A stretch of DNA of 64,000 nucleotides, taken from contig JAWAHN010000002.1 in NCBI GenBank assembly GCA_038889235.1, forward strand, positions 14,356 through 78,355. The letters run 5' to 3'. Position 1 is the stretch's first letter. Every line of letters begins with the position of its first letter. The position numbers were made by a program, and so were the translations under genes. Positions 1 through 8,793 of this stretch are shown piece after piece. Below the pieces are notes generated by a model, which worked only from the letters and a program-made list of their open reading frames with translations, had not been told where the DNA came from and ran no database searches. The stretch comes from Candidatus Jordarchaeales archaeon (lineage in GTDB: Archaea > Asgardarchaeota > Jordiarchaeia > Jordiarchaeales > Freyrarchaeaceae).

Positions 1-401
1 CTCATCATCTGCTCGTGCTGAACTGTCATCTCCATTATGTCGTCCGAGCTTGCAAGCTTCATGGCGCTCTCCATGAGCCGGCCAGCTGCCTCCACGCTCT
101 CCTTAACCTGCACTATGTCGTGGGCCTGTTCTATGGCGAAGAGGCGCGCCTCAAGGTTCTCTATGAAGCCCGCATACCTGTTAAGGGCCCCAAGGTAGAA
201 GTAGTACCTTTTCAGGGCGAGCTCCGCGCCCTTCCTGTTCCCTGCCTTGAGGTAAGCTTTAGCGGTCTCCCTAGCCTTCAACGCCTGCTGCTCATACCTT
301 TTCGACTTAACTATCAGACTGTTAATCGTGGCCCTAATCTCACTAATCACTTGGTCCTTTGTTTTCGCCCTCTTGCCAAACAACTTTTCTCTGAAGCTCA
401 T
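1..401 (-). CDS. ESCRT-III (Snf7-fold) protein, partial
   Basis: The first 133 residues are visible; the gene runs off the left edge. It starts at ATG 401-399, preceded by a GGGAGGCG ribosome site. A basic N-terminus (MSFREKLFGKRAK) is followed by a long helical hairpin with the Snf7 pattern: AKAYLKAGNRKGAELALKR, then a second helix with LEARLFAIEQAHDIVQVKES and later MESAMKLA. This matches the alpha1-alpha2 core of eukaryotic CHMP/Snf7 and archaeal CdvB proteins, which polymerise on membranes to drive scission. It is the third gene of a minus-strand run, behind a HerA-type ATPase and a second ESCRT-III protein. The C-terminus, where a Vps4-binding motif or a winged helix would lie, is outside the window. 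Family assignment is by motif reading. Confidence 0.82.
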   Translation of the reverse strand, partial: MSFREKLFGKRAKTKDQVISEIRATINSLIVKSKRYEQQALKARETAKAYLKAGNRKGAELALKRYYFYLGALNRYAGFIENLEARLFAIEQAHDIVQVKESVEAAGRLMESAMKLASSDDIMEMTVQHEQMM

Positions 402-457
402 CTAAACGCCTCCCATCAAAACTAAACTTCGCCTCCCCCAGTTATTAAACCTCTCCC

Positions 458-3301
458 TCAAGGCATCCTACTGAGCATCTGCTCGAGCTCCCTGATCTTC
501 CTAAGCGCCTTCCTCATAAGGAAAGTGTACTCCTCCTCGCTCATCCTCCCGAGCGAATAGTACTCGTGCAGGCTCTGAAGGTACTTCCGAATCCGCTGTA
601 TCTTGGCGGCAACCTCCTCGCGCGAAGGAACCTCCTCGTCCCCCCCTCTACCAACACCGCCCTCAACCTCCTCAGCCTCTCTCTTCGCCGGCGGCGCCTC
701 AGCCGCGGTTTCAATTGGAGCCACCGGCGGAGCTACAACCCTCCTCCTCTCCCTCCTCGGTGGGGGCACCCACTCCCCCTTCACCTCTTTCAGCTCCTTC
801 TCCAAGGCACCTTTAAGCCTAGCCGCCTCCTCCCTACTGGGAGCGGTGACCTCAACGGCGACCAGCGTAGCGTCAACACTCAAACCCACTGCTGCAGCCA
901 GCCTCGCCGCACCTCTCCCCGCCAGGACCACTACCTCCTCCCCGGGTTGCTCGGAGACCTCCCATCCTTGGGACGCCAACACCTCCTTCAGCTTCCCGAC
1001 GACGAGCGACGGGTTAACTTTAACAGCCAACTGGAACCCCGACGACTCGGCCTTCTGCGACGGGTAGAGGTGTTCGTGAAACCTGTACTTAACCAGCCTG
1101 GAAAGGTAGTCGAGCGCCAAATCCTGCGGCACGTCGAGAACCCTGACGCCCACTGTTGGCTCAATCGTGGCTTCAGGCGGCCTAGCAGCCTCGCCCCCCT
1201 CCACGCCCCTAAATATATCCACCGCCTTTGTTTCGCTTACTTCAGACGGCTTAGCAGCTCCCTCAGCAGCCTCACCTCCTACCCCTTCAGCCGCTGTGCT
1301 GGGTGTGGCCTCCCTTCCGGCGTGTTTGCTCACACGCGGCCTAACCTTCACCACGAAGGCTCTCCCGGTCTCCGCCGACACGTCTGAGACCACTGCTACC
1401 CCGGTCGGAAGTCTGCGTATTAAGTCCTCAGCCAATTTTGGAACCACGTTAGGCGACCTCCTCCTGAAAGCCTCCACGTCCGCCTCGAAGACCAGTCTGT
1501 GTGCGATCACCACGTCTACTTGGGACAACACGCGGTCGTCTGTGGCTGAGGGCTGCTGTGTGGCGAGGACGAGGGCACACCCAGGCTTCCTCCCGAGAGT
1601 GGCGTACTCCACTAGAGGCTTTGAGGCAGCGGTCTCCCCCTTGGCTGGGATTAGCGTGTGCGCCTCGTCCACCATGAGCCACGTGACAGGTATACCCCCC
1701 GCCCCCTTACGCCCCGCCTCCTCAGCCCTCGCTTCCCTTTTCCTCCTCTCCAGTATCTTCCTCGCCAGCAGTCCTACCACGAGCCCCCGCAGCTCCCCGG
1801 TCAGCGTGCTGACATCTACCACCGACACGGTGTTCGGCTTAACTATTTCCTCCAAGGGTGTGCCTTCCTTCGAGAAAATCCCCCACCCCTTTGCCGCCAG
1901 CAGTCTCGAAACCACCGCCCTCCTCGTGTCCGGCTTAAACCCCCTCTCACGCGACAGTATCTCCTTTGACGTCTCAATGCACTCGATTAAGTCGTCGACG
2001 GAGTACTCGTCACCCTTACCCTCAACCTTCACCTCTCTCCCTTCTATGAAGGCGGCATACCCCTCCCTAACCTGTACCAGTGCCTTCTCGATCAGAAGTC
2101 CGGGTGGGCTGAACCTTTCAACACCGAAAGCGTAACACCAGTCGTCAACCGTCAAGTCCGACGGCTTCACGGAGAACGGCACATCCCTAGTTGTCTCCGG
2201 CAGCTCTCCATAAACCCCCAACGGGACGAAGACCCTGACATTGCTAAACCCCTTAGGCTCCAGCCCCCACTCCCTAACCCTCCTCAGCTCATCCGCCTCG
2301 CTGCTCGGCTGCTTCACGCTCCAGAACACACCAATCGGGTCAACTATGACGACCGCCACCCCAAGACCTGAACGCGCAATCTCCTCGGCTAGGACGCCCA
2401 GCGTGTAGGACTTCCCCGACCCCCGCTGGCCGCATATGAAGACAACGTGCGGCTTAAGCACGTCGAGAAGCACAGGGCGCCCCGCCAGCTCCCCCCTCTC
2501 CCATACGCGTCCAATATAGGCGAGCCCACGGCTCACCTCGCGCTCCTCCCTAGTCCTGCCGAGCACCACCCCCTCCCCCACCTCGTCCAACATCACCTCC
2601 AAGGGTGCCCCAACATCGAACACGTCTCCCGGAGCATCCCTCCTCCGCGCCCTCAACTCCCCTAAGAGAGCGGAGAGAGCCCTCCATACGTCTTCAGCAT
2701 TGTCCAAGCTCAGGGATTCAAACACCTTCTCCCGGTCACGCACCCCTTCCGGGTAAAAATTCGGGTCGAAGTTGCAGACCTCCCAGCATGCGAGCGCGGC
2801 ATCCTCTCCAAGCACGCCTGCTGCTTCATCGAAAAACCTTCTCTCTCCCGTCGCCCCGTAGAGCGCCAGAACCCCCCTGGCCCTCTCCACCCCGCTCAGC
2901 CTGTCCACAGCCTCCCTCATCTTCGACAATAACTCCCCACGCCCGGTAGCCCAGTAGACCTCCAGGAGTACTTGGAGGAGTGCCACGTCGACGTACGTTG
3001 TTCTGAAGGCGTAGTCGGCCAGTCTTCCAAGTGCCTCCTCAGTCCTCCCCCCGGGAGCCAGCCTTAGGGCGCGCGCTGCAGCGTTCAGCCTGCCCCCCGC
3101 ACTTCCTCCTTCAAGTATCATGCCGGCCAGCTTGTCCGCTTCGGCCACCGCTCTCTCCAAGAACTCTCTTCTACCGGTCAGCTGGTAGACTGCAGCGAGG
3201 GCGCAGGTTCCCTCCCCTCCCGAGAGGCTTAACACGTCAACCTTTCCCAGAATGGTGTGGAGTAGCTCGCAGACGGGTCTTCCTCTTTCAAGCATAGGCA
3301 A
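458..3301 (-). CDS. HerA/FtsK-type ATPase between two ESCRT-III genes
   Basis: A protein of 947 residues. Residues 1-220 are helical and repeat-like (TPR-like helical pairs, no firm family). Residues 228-285 look like a HAS-barrel, as in HerA. The RecA-type core follows, with Walker A GQRGSGKS at 291-298, Walker B WLMVDEAH at 541-548 and the sensor-like ATQQP at 580-584, all typical of HerA/DUF87 hexameric pumps. An alpha/beta region (about 710-840) leads into a proline/arginine/glutamate-rich linker (about 845-890) and a C-terminal helical hairpin resembling SHOCT (GRMSEEEY). The start is TTG 3301 or ATG 3295, just after the upstream ESCRT-III stop. HerA usually pairs with NurA in end resection; no NurA is present, and the flanking ESCRT-III genes suggest a membrane or cell-division role. 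That role is inference. Confidence 0.85.
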   Translation of the reverse strand: MPMLERGRPVCELLHTILGKVDVLSLSGGEGTCALAAVYQLTGRREFLERAVAEADKLAGMILEGGSAGGRLNAAARALRLAPGGRTEEALGRLADYAFRTTYVDVALLQVLLEVYWATGRGELLSKMREAVDRLSGVERARGVLALYGATGERRFFDEAAGVLGEDAALACWEVCNFDPNFYPEGVRDREKVFESLSLDNAEDVWRALSALLGELRARRRDAPGDVFDVGAPLEVMLDEVGEGVVLGRTREEREVSRGLAYIGRVWERGELAGRPVLLDVLKPHVVFICGQRGSGKSYTLGVLAEEIARSGLGVAVVIVDPIGVFWSVKQPSSEADELRRVREWGLEPKGFSNVRVFVPLGVYGELPETTRDVPFSVKPSDLTVDDWCYAFGVERFSPPGLLIEKALVQVREGYAAFIEGREVKVEGKGDEYSVDDLIECIETSKEILSRERGFKPDTRRAVVSRLLAAKGWGIFSKEGTPLEEIVKPNTVSVVDVSTLTGELRGLVVGLLARKILERRKREARAEEAGRKGAGGIPVTWLMVDEAHTLIPAKGETAASKPLVEYATLGRKPGCALVLATQQPSATDDRVLSQVDVVIAHRLVFEADVEAFRRRSPNVVPKLAEDLIRRLPTGVAVVSDVSAETGRAFVVKVRPRVSKHAGREATPSTAAEGVGGEAAEGAAKPSEVSETKAVDIFRGVEGGEAARPPEATIEPTVGVRVLDVPQDLALDYLSRLVKYRFHEHLYPSQKAESSGFQLAVKVNPSLVVGKLKEVLASQGWEVSEQPGEEVVVLAGRGAARLAAAVGLSVDATLVAVEVTAPSREEAARLKGALEKELKEVKGEWVPPPRRERRRVVAPPVAPIETAAEAPPAKREAEEVEGGVGRGGDEEVPSREEVAAKIQRIRKYLQSLHEYYSLGRMSEEEYTFLMRKALRKIRELEQMLSRMP

Positions 3302-3306
3302 CCCGG

Positions 3307-3918
3307 TTACAGCTCCTCTTTAAGCTTCTTGATGTCTTTCTCCAGCTCGGCTATCTTTCCAGCCGGCACGGAGGGCAGCTTAACCCCTGTCTCGACGCCT
3401 ATCTCCTGGTCTATCTCGGTCAGCACGTCCACTACTTCTTTCGTGGTGACGTCGGTGGACATGGCCATTTTCTCGAAGCCAGCTTCAGTCATGTCGTGAG
3501 CTATGTCGAACTCCCTCATCGAAGCATCTATCTCGTCCACAAGTTGAGCGACGTCTGGGAGGCTAACCGTGCTCTTCAACCCTTCAAGGGCCGCCTTTAT
3601 TCCGGAGAGCGTGCTGGCGACCTCGTAAACCGACTGGCTCTGCCTCAGCCTCACAACCATCCCTTGGATCCTCATTCTGTAAGCGTCTGTAGCCAGAGCC
3701 CACTTCTGGTACCTTAGGAAATGCTCGGCGTACATCTTCGCCGCGTCGTTGTTTCCAGCCATGCGGTAGCGCTTAGCCTCTTCCCTGCTCCTCTTAGCCT
3801 CCCTCTCGAGCTCCTTCTTGTGGTACTCGAGCTTCCTCGTGAAGACCTCCAGCTTGAATATAACGTCTTTGAGGTTTGGCCCCCCTTTGAGCCAGCTCAG
3901 AAACTTCTTGAATGACAT
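3307..3918 (-). CDS. ESCRT-III (Snf7/CdvB-like) protein
   Basis: About 203 residues from ATG 3918. An in-frame ATG at 3927 sits directly against the AGGTGG ribosome site, so the later one (MSFKKFLSWLK, parallel to the MSF start of the gene at 401) is preferred. The basic N-terminus precedes a long helical hairpin with the Snf7/Vps2 signature: AKRYRMAGNNDAAKMYAEH, then MRIQGMVVRLRQSQSVYEVA and an acidic third and fourth helix (LVDEIDASMREFDIAHDM). The tail AELEKDIKKLKEEL loosely resembles a MIM1 motif, which binds MIT domains. No winged-helix domain of the CdvB type follows. It is the first gene of the run ESCRT-III, ATPase, ESCRT-III. Family knowledge: membrane-remodelling filaments in division, budding and repair. 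Confidence 0.87.
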   Translation of the reverse strand: MSFKKFLSWLKGGPNLKDVIFKLEVFTRKLEYHKKELEREAKRSREEAKRYRMAGNNDAAKMYAEHFLRYQKWALATDAYRMRIQGMVVRLRQSQSVYEVASTLSGIKAALEGLKSTVSLPDVAQLVDEIDASMREFDIAHDMTEAGFEKMAMSTDVTTKEVVDVLTEIDQEIGVETGVKLPSVPAGKIAELEKDIKKLKEEL

Positions 3919-3958
3919 GGAGACCATCCACCTAAGTGAAGTTTAGGGAAGCGGCGGG

Positions 3959-4534
3959 TTATAACGCTTTCCTAGAGTGCATCCTGCAGTCGATCTCGTG
4001 GTGAACCAGCGTCACACAGTGGCTGGCTAGGTATCTTCTCGGGCCAAGGGACACCCTTACAGCCCCAAGCCCTCCTAGGACATCTTCGTACTCCGGTGGG
4101 AGGTCCAGGTGGCTTCCCAGCACGAAAGCTGCATCAACAGGAAGGTCGACGCTCCACAAAGGAGCCCCCTCCTCGTGCAGGTAGAAGAGGGGCAACCCCC
4201 CGGCAACCATTCCTACGACTTCCCTGAACCCCGCGCGCTCCAACCTGAACCCGTCAACGCGCTCCCCGGCAAAAACCCTCCTGAGGACTCTGGCAACTCC
4301 GAGCTCTGAGCGCGGGACAGTCCCAACCTTCCAACCCTCGACAATGAGCGCGCTCGCTCCCTCATCGAGCACCGCGCAGAACAACGTGTCCCTCCTAACG
4401 CCGCCAGCCCCCGTCAGCGCCGCCACCAGGCATCTGCAGACGACGTCAAGCCTCCCCGAAGACCCAGGAAGGTTCTTCAAGCTGAACCCAGGCGAAGACC
4501 TCGCAGTTAAAGCCACGACGATGAACGCCCTCAA
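3959..4534 (-). CDS. trmY: tRNA (pseudouridine(54)-N(1))-methyltransferase TrmY
   Basis: 191 residues. TrmY is a SPOUT methyltransferase that makes N1-methylpseudouridine at position 54 of archaeal tRNAs using S-adenosylmethionine. The N-terminus MRAFIVVALTARSS and the segment LPGSSGRLDVVCRC match the family. The C-terminal trefoil-knot signature is present as LGSHLDLPPE and SLGPRRYLASHCVTLVHHE. The start is TTG 4534, immediately after the TGA of the upstream permease gene, so the two are translationally coupled or at least co-transcribed. Length is normal for TrmY. Nothing suggests damage. Confidence 0.92.
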   Translation of the reverse strand: MRAFIVVALTARSSPGFSLKNLPGSSGRLDVVCRCLVAALTGAGGVRRDTLFCAVLDEGASALIVEGWKVGTVPRSELGVARVLRRVFAGERVDGFRLERAGFREVVGMVAGGLPLFYLHEEGAPLWSVDLPVDAAFVLGSHLDLPPEYEDVLGGLGAVRVSLGPRRYLASHCVTLVHHEIDCRMHSRKAL

Positions 4535-5326
4535 TCAACCCACCACCATGTGAACCCCTACGCAGCACAATAAAACGCCGAAAATCCTCCTCAGCCAAAC
4601 ACCGCTAATCTTGCCTGAAAGCGCGGAGCCAACTTGCCCCCCAATAGCCCCCCCAACACCCATAGCCAAGGCCAGCGCCAGGTTCACGTGGCCGAGGGAA
4701 ACGTGCACCAGCACCCCGGCAGCCGTCATAAAAATCATCGCGAGACACGATGTGCCGACAGCCACGTGAACCGGGACGCCGAGGCAGACGAGGAGAGGAA
4801 CCTGCACTACGCCCCCTCCAATACCCAGAAACCCTGAAGCCAAACCCGCTGAGAAGCCTCCAACCGTGACCAGCAAGAGGTTTAAGCCGCGACTCCTAAT
4901 CCGCCCCCCTCCCCCAAACCTACCGAAGCCCAAAATCATCGCCACCCCGACAGCCACGAGGCTTAAGGCGAACAACCAGCCAACCACCCTGCCGCTAACA
5001 ACACCGGTGAGCAGAGAGCCAAGCAGCGACCCGGGGATTGCCGACAACCCCAAGACCACCCCAAGAGGCCAGTCAAACCTCCCCCGCCAAATGTGGCCGA
5101 CAGCCGAGGACAAGGCGTTCATCCAAACGGCGACAAGACTGGACCCAACGCTGTCAACCACGCTCAAACCCCCCAAGTAATGCAGCAGCGGGACGTACAG
5201 GAAACCCCCACCGACACCGAGAAAGCCGCCAATCACTCCCACAAAGAAACCCAAAACAGACAGAAGAGCCAGCTCCAACGCCGACACCCCAGCCGCAGAC
5301 GACACACCAAAACACACCAAAAACAT
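4535..5326 (-). CDS. TauE/SafE (DUF81) family membrane permease
   Basis: Up to 263 residues of alternating hydrophobic segments with the twin glycine-rich repeats typical of TauE/SafE permeases: GVIGGFLGVGGGFLYVPLL near the N-terminus and GLASGFLGIGGGVVQVPLL in the second half. About eight membrane helices are apparent. Family members are thought to export sulfite, sulfoacetate or other organic anions; the substrate here cannot be told. The start is uncertain: the annotated ATG overlaps the likely eS26 promoter, and a start about 13-16 residues later (GTG or TTG) is equally possible. The + strand across this gene is strikingly poor in T (see the composition finding). Confidence 0.85.
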   Translation of the reverse strand: MFLVCFGVSSAAGVSALELALLSVLGFFVGVIGGFLGVGGGFLYVPLLHYLGGLSVVDSVGSSLVAVWMNALSSAVGHIWRGRFDWPLGVVLGLSAIPGSLLGSLLTGVVSGRVVGWLFALSLVAVGVAMILGFGRFGGGGRIRSRGLNLLLVTVGGFSAGLASGFLGIGGGVVQVPLLVCLGVPVHVAVGTSCLAMIFMTAAGVLVHVSLGHVNLALALAMGVGGAIGGQVGSALSGKISGVWLRRIFGVLLCCVGVHMVVG

Positions 5327-5334
5327 AAATATAA
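5325..5334 (+). promoter_or_regulatory. TATA box for eS26
   Basis: The AT-rich stretch ATAAATATAA lies about 50 bases before the eS26 start. This is a suitable distance for an archaeal TATA box giving a leader of 20-25 bases with a GAGGT ribosome site. It overlaps the first codons of the divergent permease gene. Confidence 0.5.
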
Positions 5335-5380
5335 CTTCTCACTACAAGGAACCAGACAAACGATACGAGGTAGGAAAAAT

Positions 5381-5662
5381 ATGCCCAAAAAGCGCAAAAG
5401 CAGAGGGAGATCTAAGGGCTCGTCTGGGAGAAAGGAGCTCGTAGCATGCGCCTTCTGCGGCAAACTAGTACCCAGAGACAAAGCCAAGAAAATAACAAAG
5501 TATGTCACACCAGTAGACCCAGCGCTCGCACGTGAACTCAGAAAGCAAGGAGCATACATACCGCGAGAAAAAGTAGTCCTACACTACTGCATAAGCTGCG
5601 GAATATACCGCTCACTCATAAAAATAAGGGCAGAAGAGGAGAGAAAGACATCACAACAGTAA
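5381..5662 (+). CDS. rps26e: Small-subunit ribosomal protein eS26
   Basis: 93 residues starting MPKKRKSRGRS, with a GAGGT ribosome site about 10 bases upstream. The zinc-finger signature CAFCGKLVPRDKAKK and HYCISCGIY, spaced as in S26e, is intact. The basic N-terminus and charged tail are typical. eS26 binds the 3' end region of small-subunit rRNA near the mRNA exit. It is confined to eukaryotes and a subset of archaea, mainly TACK and Asgard lineages, so it helps place the organism. It lies directly upstream of the 16S promoter, in the same direction. Confidence 0.93.
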   Translation: MPKKRKSRGRSKGSSGRKELVACAFCGKLVPRDKAKKITKYVTPVDPALARELRKQGAYIPREKVVLHYCISCGIYRSLIKIRAEEERKTSQQ

Positions 5663-5667
5663 CCGAA

Positions 5668-5678
5668 AAAAATATATT
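5668..5678 (+). promoter_or_regulatory. Promoter of the 16S rRNA gene
   Basis: The sequence AAAATATATTC follows the eS26 stop by a few bases and has the form of a strong archaeal TATA box preceded by a purine-rich BRE-like run (CGAAAAA). Transcription would begin near 5700. That leaves a leader of about 200 bases containing the 5' arm of the processing stem. Confidence 0.6.
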
Positions 5679-5823
5679 CTCCTGCCAATCATCCACTTTA
5701 GTGGAAACCGCAGCCCCGGTCCAGCCCCGAAACACGCCGAAAAGGCAGCCCATGAGGGAGCTGAGTCCGGCTGCGGGTAAAACCTGCGGGTCCGAGCAAC
5801 CCGGGCAAACCGAGCGACTCGGG

Positions 5824-5863
5824 CCCAAGGAAAGCCCAAACCACGCAAAACAGCCCAAACCCA
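5824..5863 (+). other. 5' arm of pre-16S processing stem with BHB motif
   Basis: This arm pairs with 7405-7444 downstream of 16S. Bases 5824-5843 pair perfectly with 7425-7444, and 5851-5863 pair with 7405-7417. Between them 5844-5847 (CGCA) pair with 7418-7421 (TGCG). This leaves three unpaired bases on each strand, AAA at 5848-5850 and GTT at 7422-7424. Two three-base bulges on opposite strands separated by a four-base-pair helix is the canonical archaeal bulge-helix-bulge cut by the tRNA splicing endonuclease. It therefore defines the pre-16S excision sites. Confidence 0.9.
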
Positions 5864-5905
5864 TAAAAAGCCTTGCGGCAACTCGGGGAGCACCCCTCCC
5901 CCAAA

Positions 5906-7401
<1,496 letters not shown>

Positions 7402-7404
7402 CCG

Positions 7405-7444
7405 TGGGTTTGGGCTGTGCGGTTTGGTTTGGGCTTTCCTTGGG
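7405..7444 (+). other. 3' arm of pre-16S processing stem
   Basis: This is the complement of 5824-5863, as described there, beginning four bases after the mature 16S 3' end. The GTT bulge at 7422-7424 is the expected endonuclease cut site. Confidence 0.9.
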
Positions 7445-7623
7445 TTCGGGTTTTCTGTTTGTTTTCGTTGTTGTTTTATGTGGAGTGTATTCTCTTTTTG
7501 CTTGTGTGTTTGGTGGGCTGTTTTAGTGGTTTGTGGGTGTTTTGCTGTGTTGTTTTGTGGGTTTTTGGTGGTTTGTGGTCGGTTTGTTTGGGTTGCTTCT
7601 CGTTTGAATTGTTTTGGGTGTTG
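7445..7623. other. G+T-rich spacer between 16S and thyA
   Basis: No gene is seen. The + strand of 7441-7620 contains only six A residues in 180 bases and many T runs (TTTT near 7451, TCTCTTTTTG near 7491), which could serve as terminators for the rRNA transcript. The mirror-image bias (A+C-rich + strand) occurs upstream of 16S. Confidence 0.6.
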
Positions 7624-8793
7624 TTAGTGTGGTTTTAGTGGGGTTATGATGGCTGTTAGGGGTCCTTGTGGTGTGTGTGCTTTTTCTGAGACTATTTTTT
7701 GTATTCCTGCTGCTTTCGCTATTTGTTGGGTTATTTCGTCTAGGCTTATGTTGGTGTAGAGTGCTATGGTGTGGTTTTCTCTCATTCTTGGGAGGAATTG
7801 TAGTAGTAGTGGGTTTGCTTGTTTTCCGGTTTTGGGGTTGCATGGTGTTACCAGTATTCTTCTGCTTTCTGGTGTTGTTGCTGTTTTTTCGGTTGCGTAT
7901 TGGAGCTGGTTTACTGTTACTTTTTCTCCTAGGTCTGTTGTTCCTTCGTAGTTTTCGAGTTCTTCTACTAGTTCTTGGTCTGGTTGGAATGGTTCTGGTT
8001 TGTGGATTTTGAGCACGAGGTATAGTGGTTCGGGGTATTTTTCCGCGGCTTTTTTGGCCCTGCTGGCTGCATCTTTCACTGTTGCTGCCTCCACGATTAC
8101 GGGGCCTCCTGTGGTTTTCCTTTTTCCTCCGGTTGTCGGGGTTGTGGTTTGGCTTAGCGCGCTTTTCAGCTCTTCTTCGGCTGTCTTGTAAATGTGTGCT
8201 GACGCTGATATCGTGGTGGTTGTCCCAACGGATTCCACTCCTTTAATGTGTGAGGCTGCCTCTGTGAGGAAGGCCATGTTTATCCCTGCCACGTCTTCCG
8301 GCCATGCTCTCGCCATGTCGTTGCTTCTGATGTACGCGATGGCGTTGACCGTGTCTCCAAACCTGTGGAGAATTATCATGCTTATGCATGGCGGGTTAGG
8401 GTTGGAGGTGTCGGACGCCGGGTTCCAGAACTGTATCAGGGCGGTGTCGCTCCTCTTGAGCGCCTCTCCCGCTTTCACGACTTGGTTGACCCCGAACCTC
8501 TTTCTCGCGCACCACCCGTAGGTGTAGGTGTGCCCGCCTTTTTCAGCCGTCAGGTACTGGGGTATGTAGCTTTCCTTGAGCGTTTTCTCGTCCATTCCTA
8601 TGTAGCCGCGGGGGAGTATGGGTCCGCTCCTCCATGCTGTTAGGTGTATCACGCATCCTATTGTTTCGAGCGTCTCCTGCCTTTTGTCTTCCGTCGTCAC
8701 GGGTATGCCTTTCTCCAGTATCAGCCTGTTAGCCTGCCTCCAGGCTGCGTCCACGTGGCGCGCTCTTATAACGTATGGGCCGTAGGGTTTCAC
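7624..8793 (-). CDS. thyA: Archaeal-type thymidylate synthase with C-terminal extension
   Basis: 389 residues. Residues 1 to about 225 are a ThyA-family thymidylate synthase, which methylates dUMP to dTMP using a methylene-pterin. The catalytic cysteine lies in NPNPPC (Cys136), the substrate motif YIRSNDMARAW at 154-164 and the C-terminal signature SASAHIY at 196-202. Residues 226-389 form an added domain (GGPVIVEAATVKDAASR onward) that I cannot assign firmly. A DUF4346-like domain known from MtrA-type proteins is one possibility. The ATG start overlaps the stop of the upstream MtrA-MtrH gene by four bases, so the two are translationally coupled. The 3' half of the gene shares the strong strand bias of the rRNA flank. 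Confidence 0.85.
   Translation of the reverse strand: MKPYGPYVIRARHVDAAWRQANRLILEKGIPVTTEDKRQETLETIGCVIHLTAWRSGPILPRGYIGMDEKTLKESYIPQYLTAEKGGHTYTYGWCARKRFGVNQVVKAGEALKRSDTALIQFWNPASDTSNPNPPCISMIILHRFGDTVNAIAYIRSNDMARAWPEDVAGINMAFLTEAASHIKGVESVGTTTTISASAHIYKTAEEELKSALSQTTTPTTGGKRKTTGGPVIVEAATVKDAASRAKKAAEKYPEPLYLVLKIHKPEPFQPDQELVEELENYEGTTDLGEKVTVNQLQYATEKTATTPESRRILVTPCNPKTGKQANPLLLQFLPRMRENHTIALYTNISLDEITQQIAKAAGIQKIVSEKAHTPQGPLTAIITPLKPH

Noticed and set aside
566-2135. Long open frames on the + strand opposite the HerA-like ATPase gene
   Set aside because: They are low-complexity serine/proline/threonine-rich translations that mirror the GC-rich minus-strand gene; no ribosome site or family motif supports them.
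458-3301. Vps4/CdvC identity for the ATPase between the ESCRT-III genes
   Set aside because: The Walker motifs, the HAS-barrel-like start and ATQQP are of the HerA type; there is no MIT domain or AAA second region of homology.
5093-5380. N-terminal extension of eS26
   Set aside because: The upstream part of the open frame is antisense to the permease gene. The real start is ATG 5381 with its own ribosome site and the conserved MPKKRKSRG N-terminus.
7417-8012. Hydrophobic small proteins on the + strand downstream of 16S
   Set aside because: They are products of the G+T-rich strand (mostly Leu, Phe, Val, Cys, Trp), lie antisense to thyA or in the rRNA trailer, and have no start signals.
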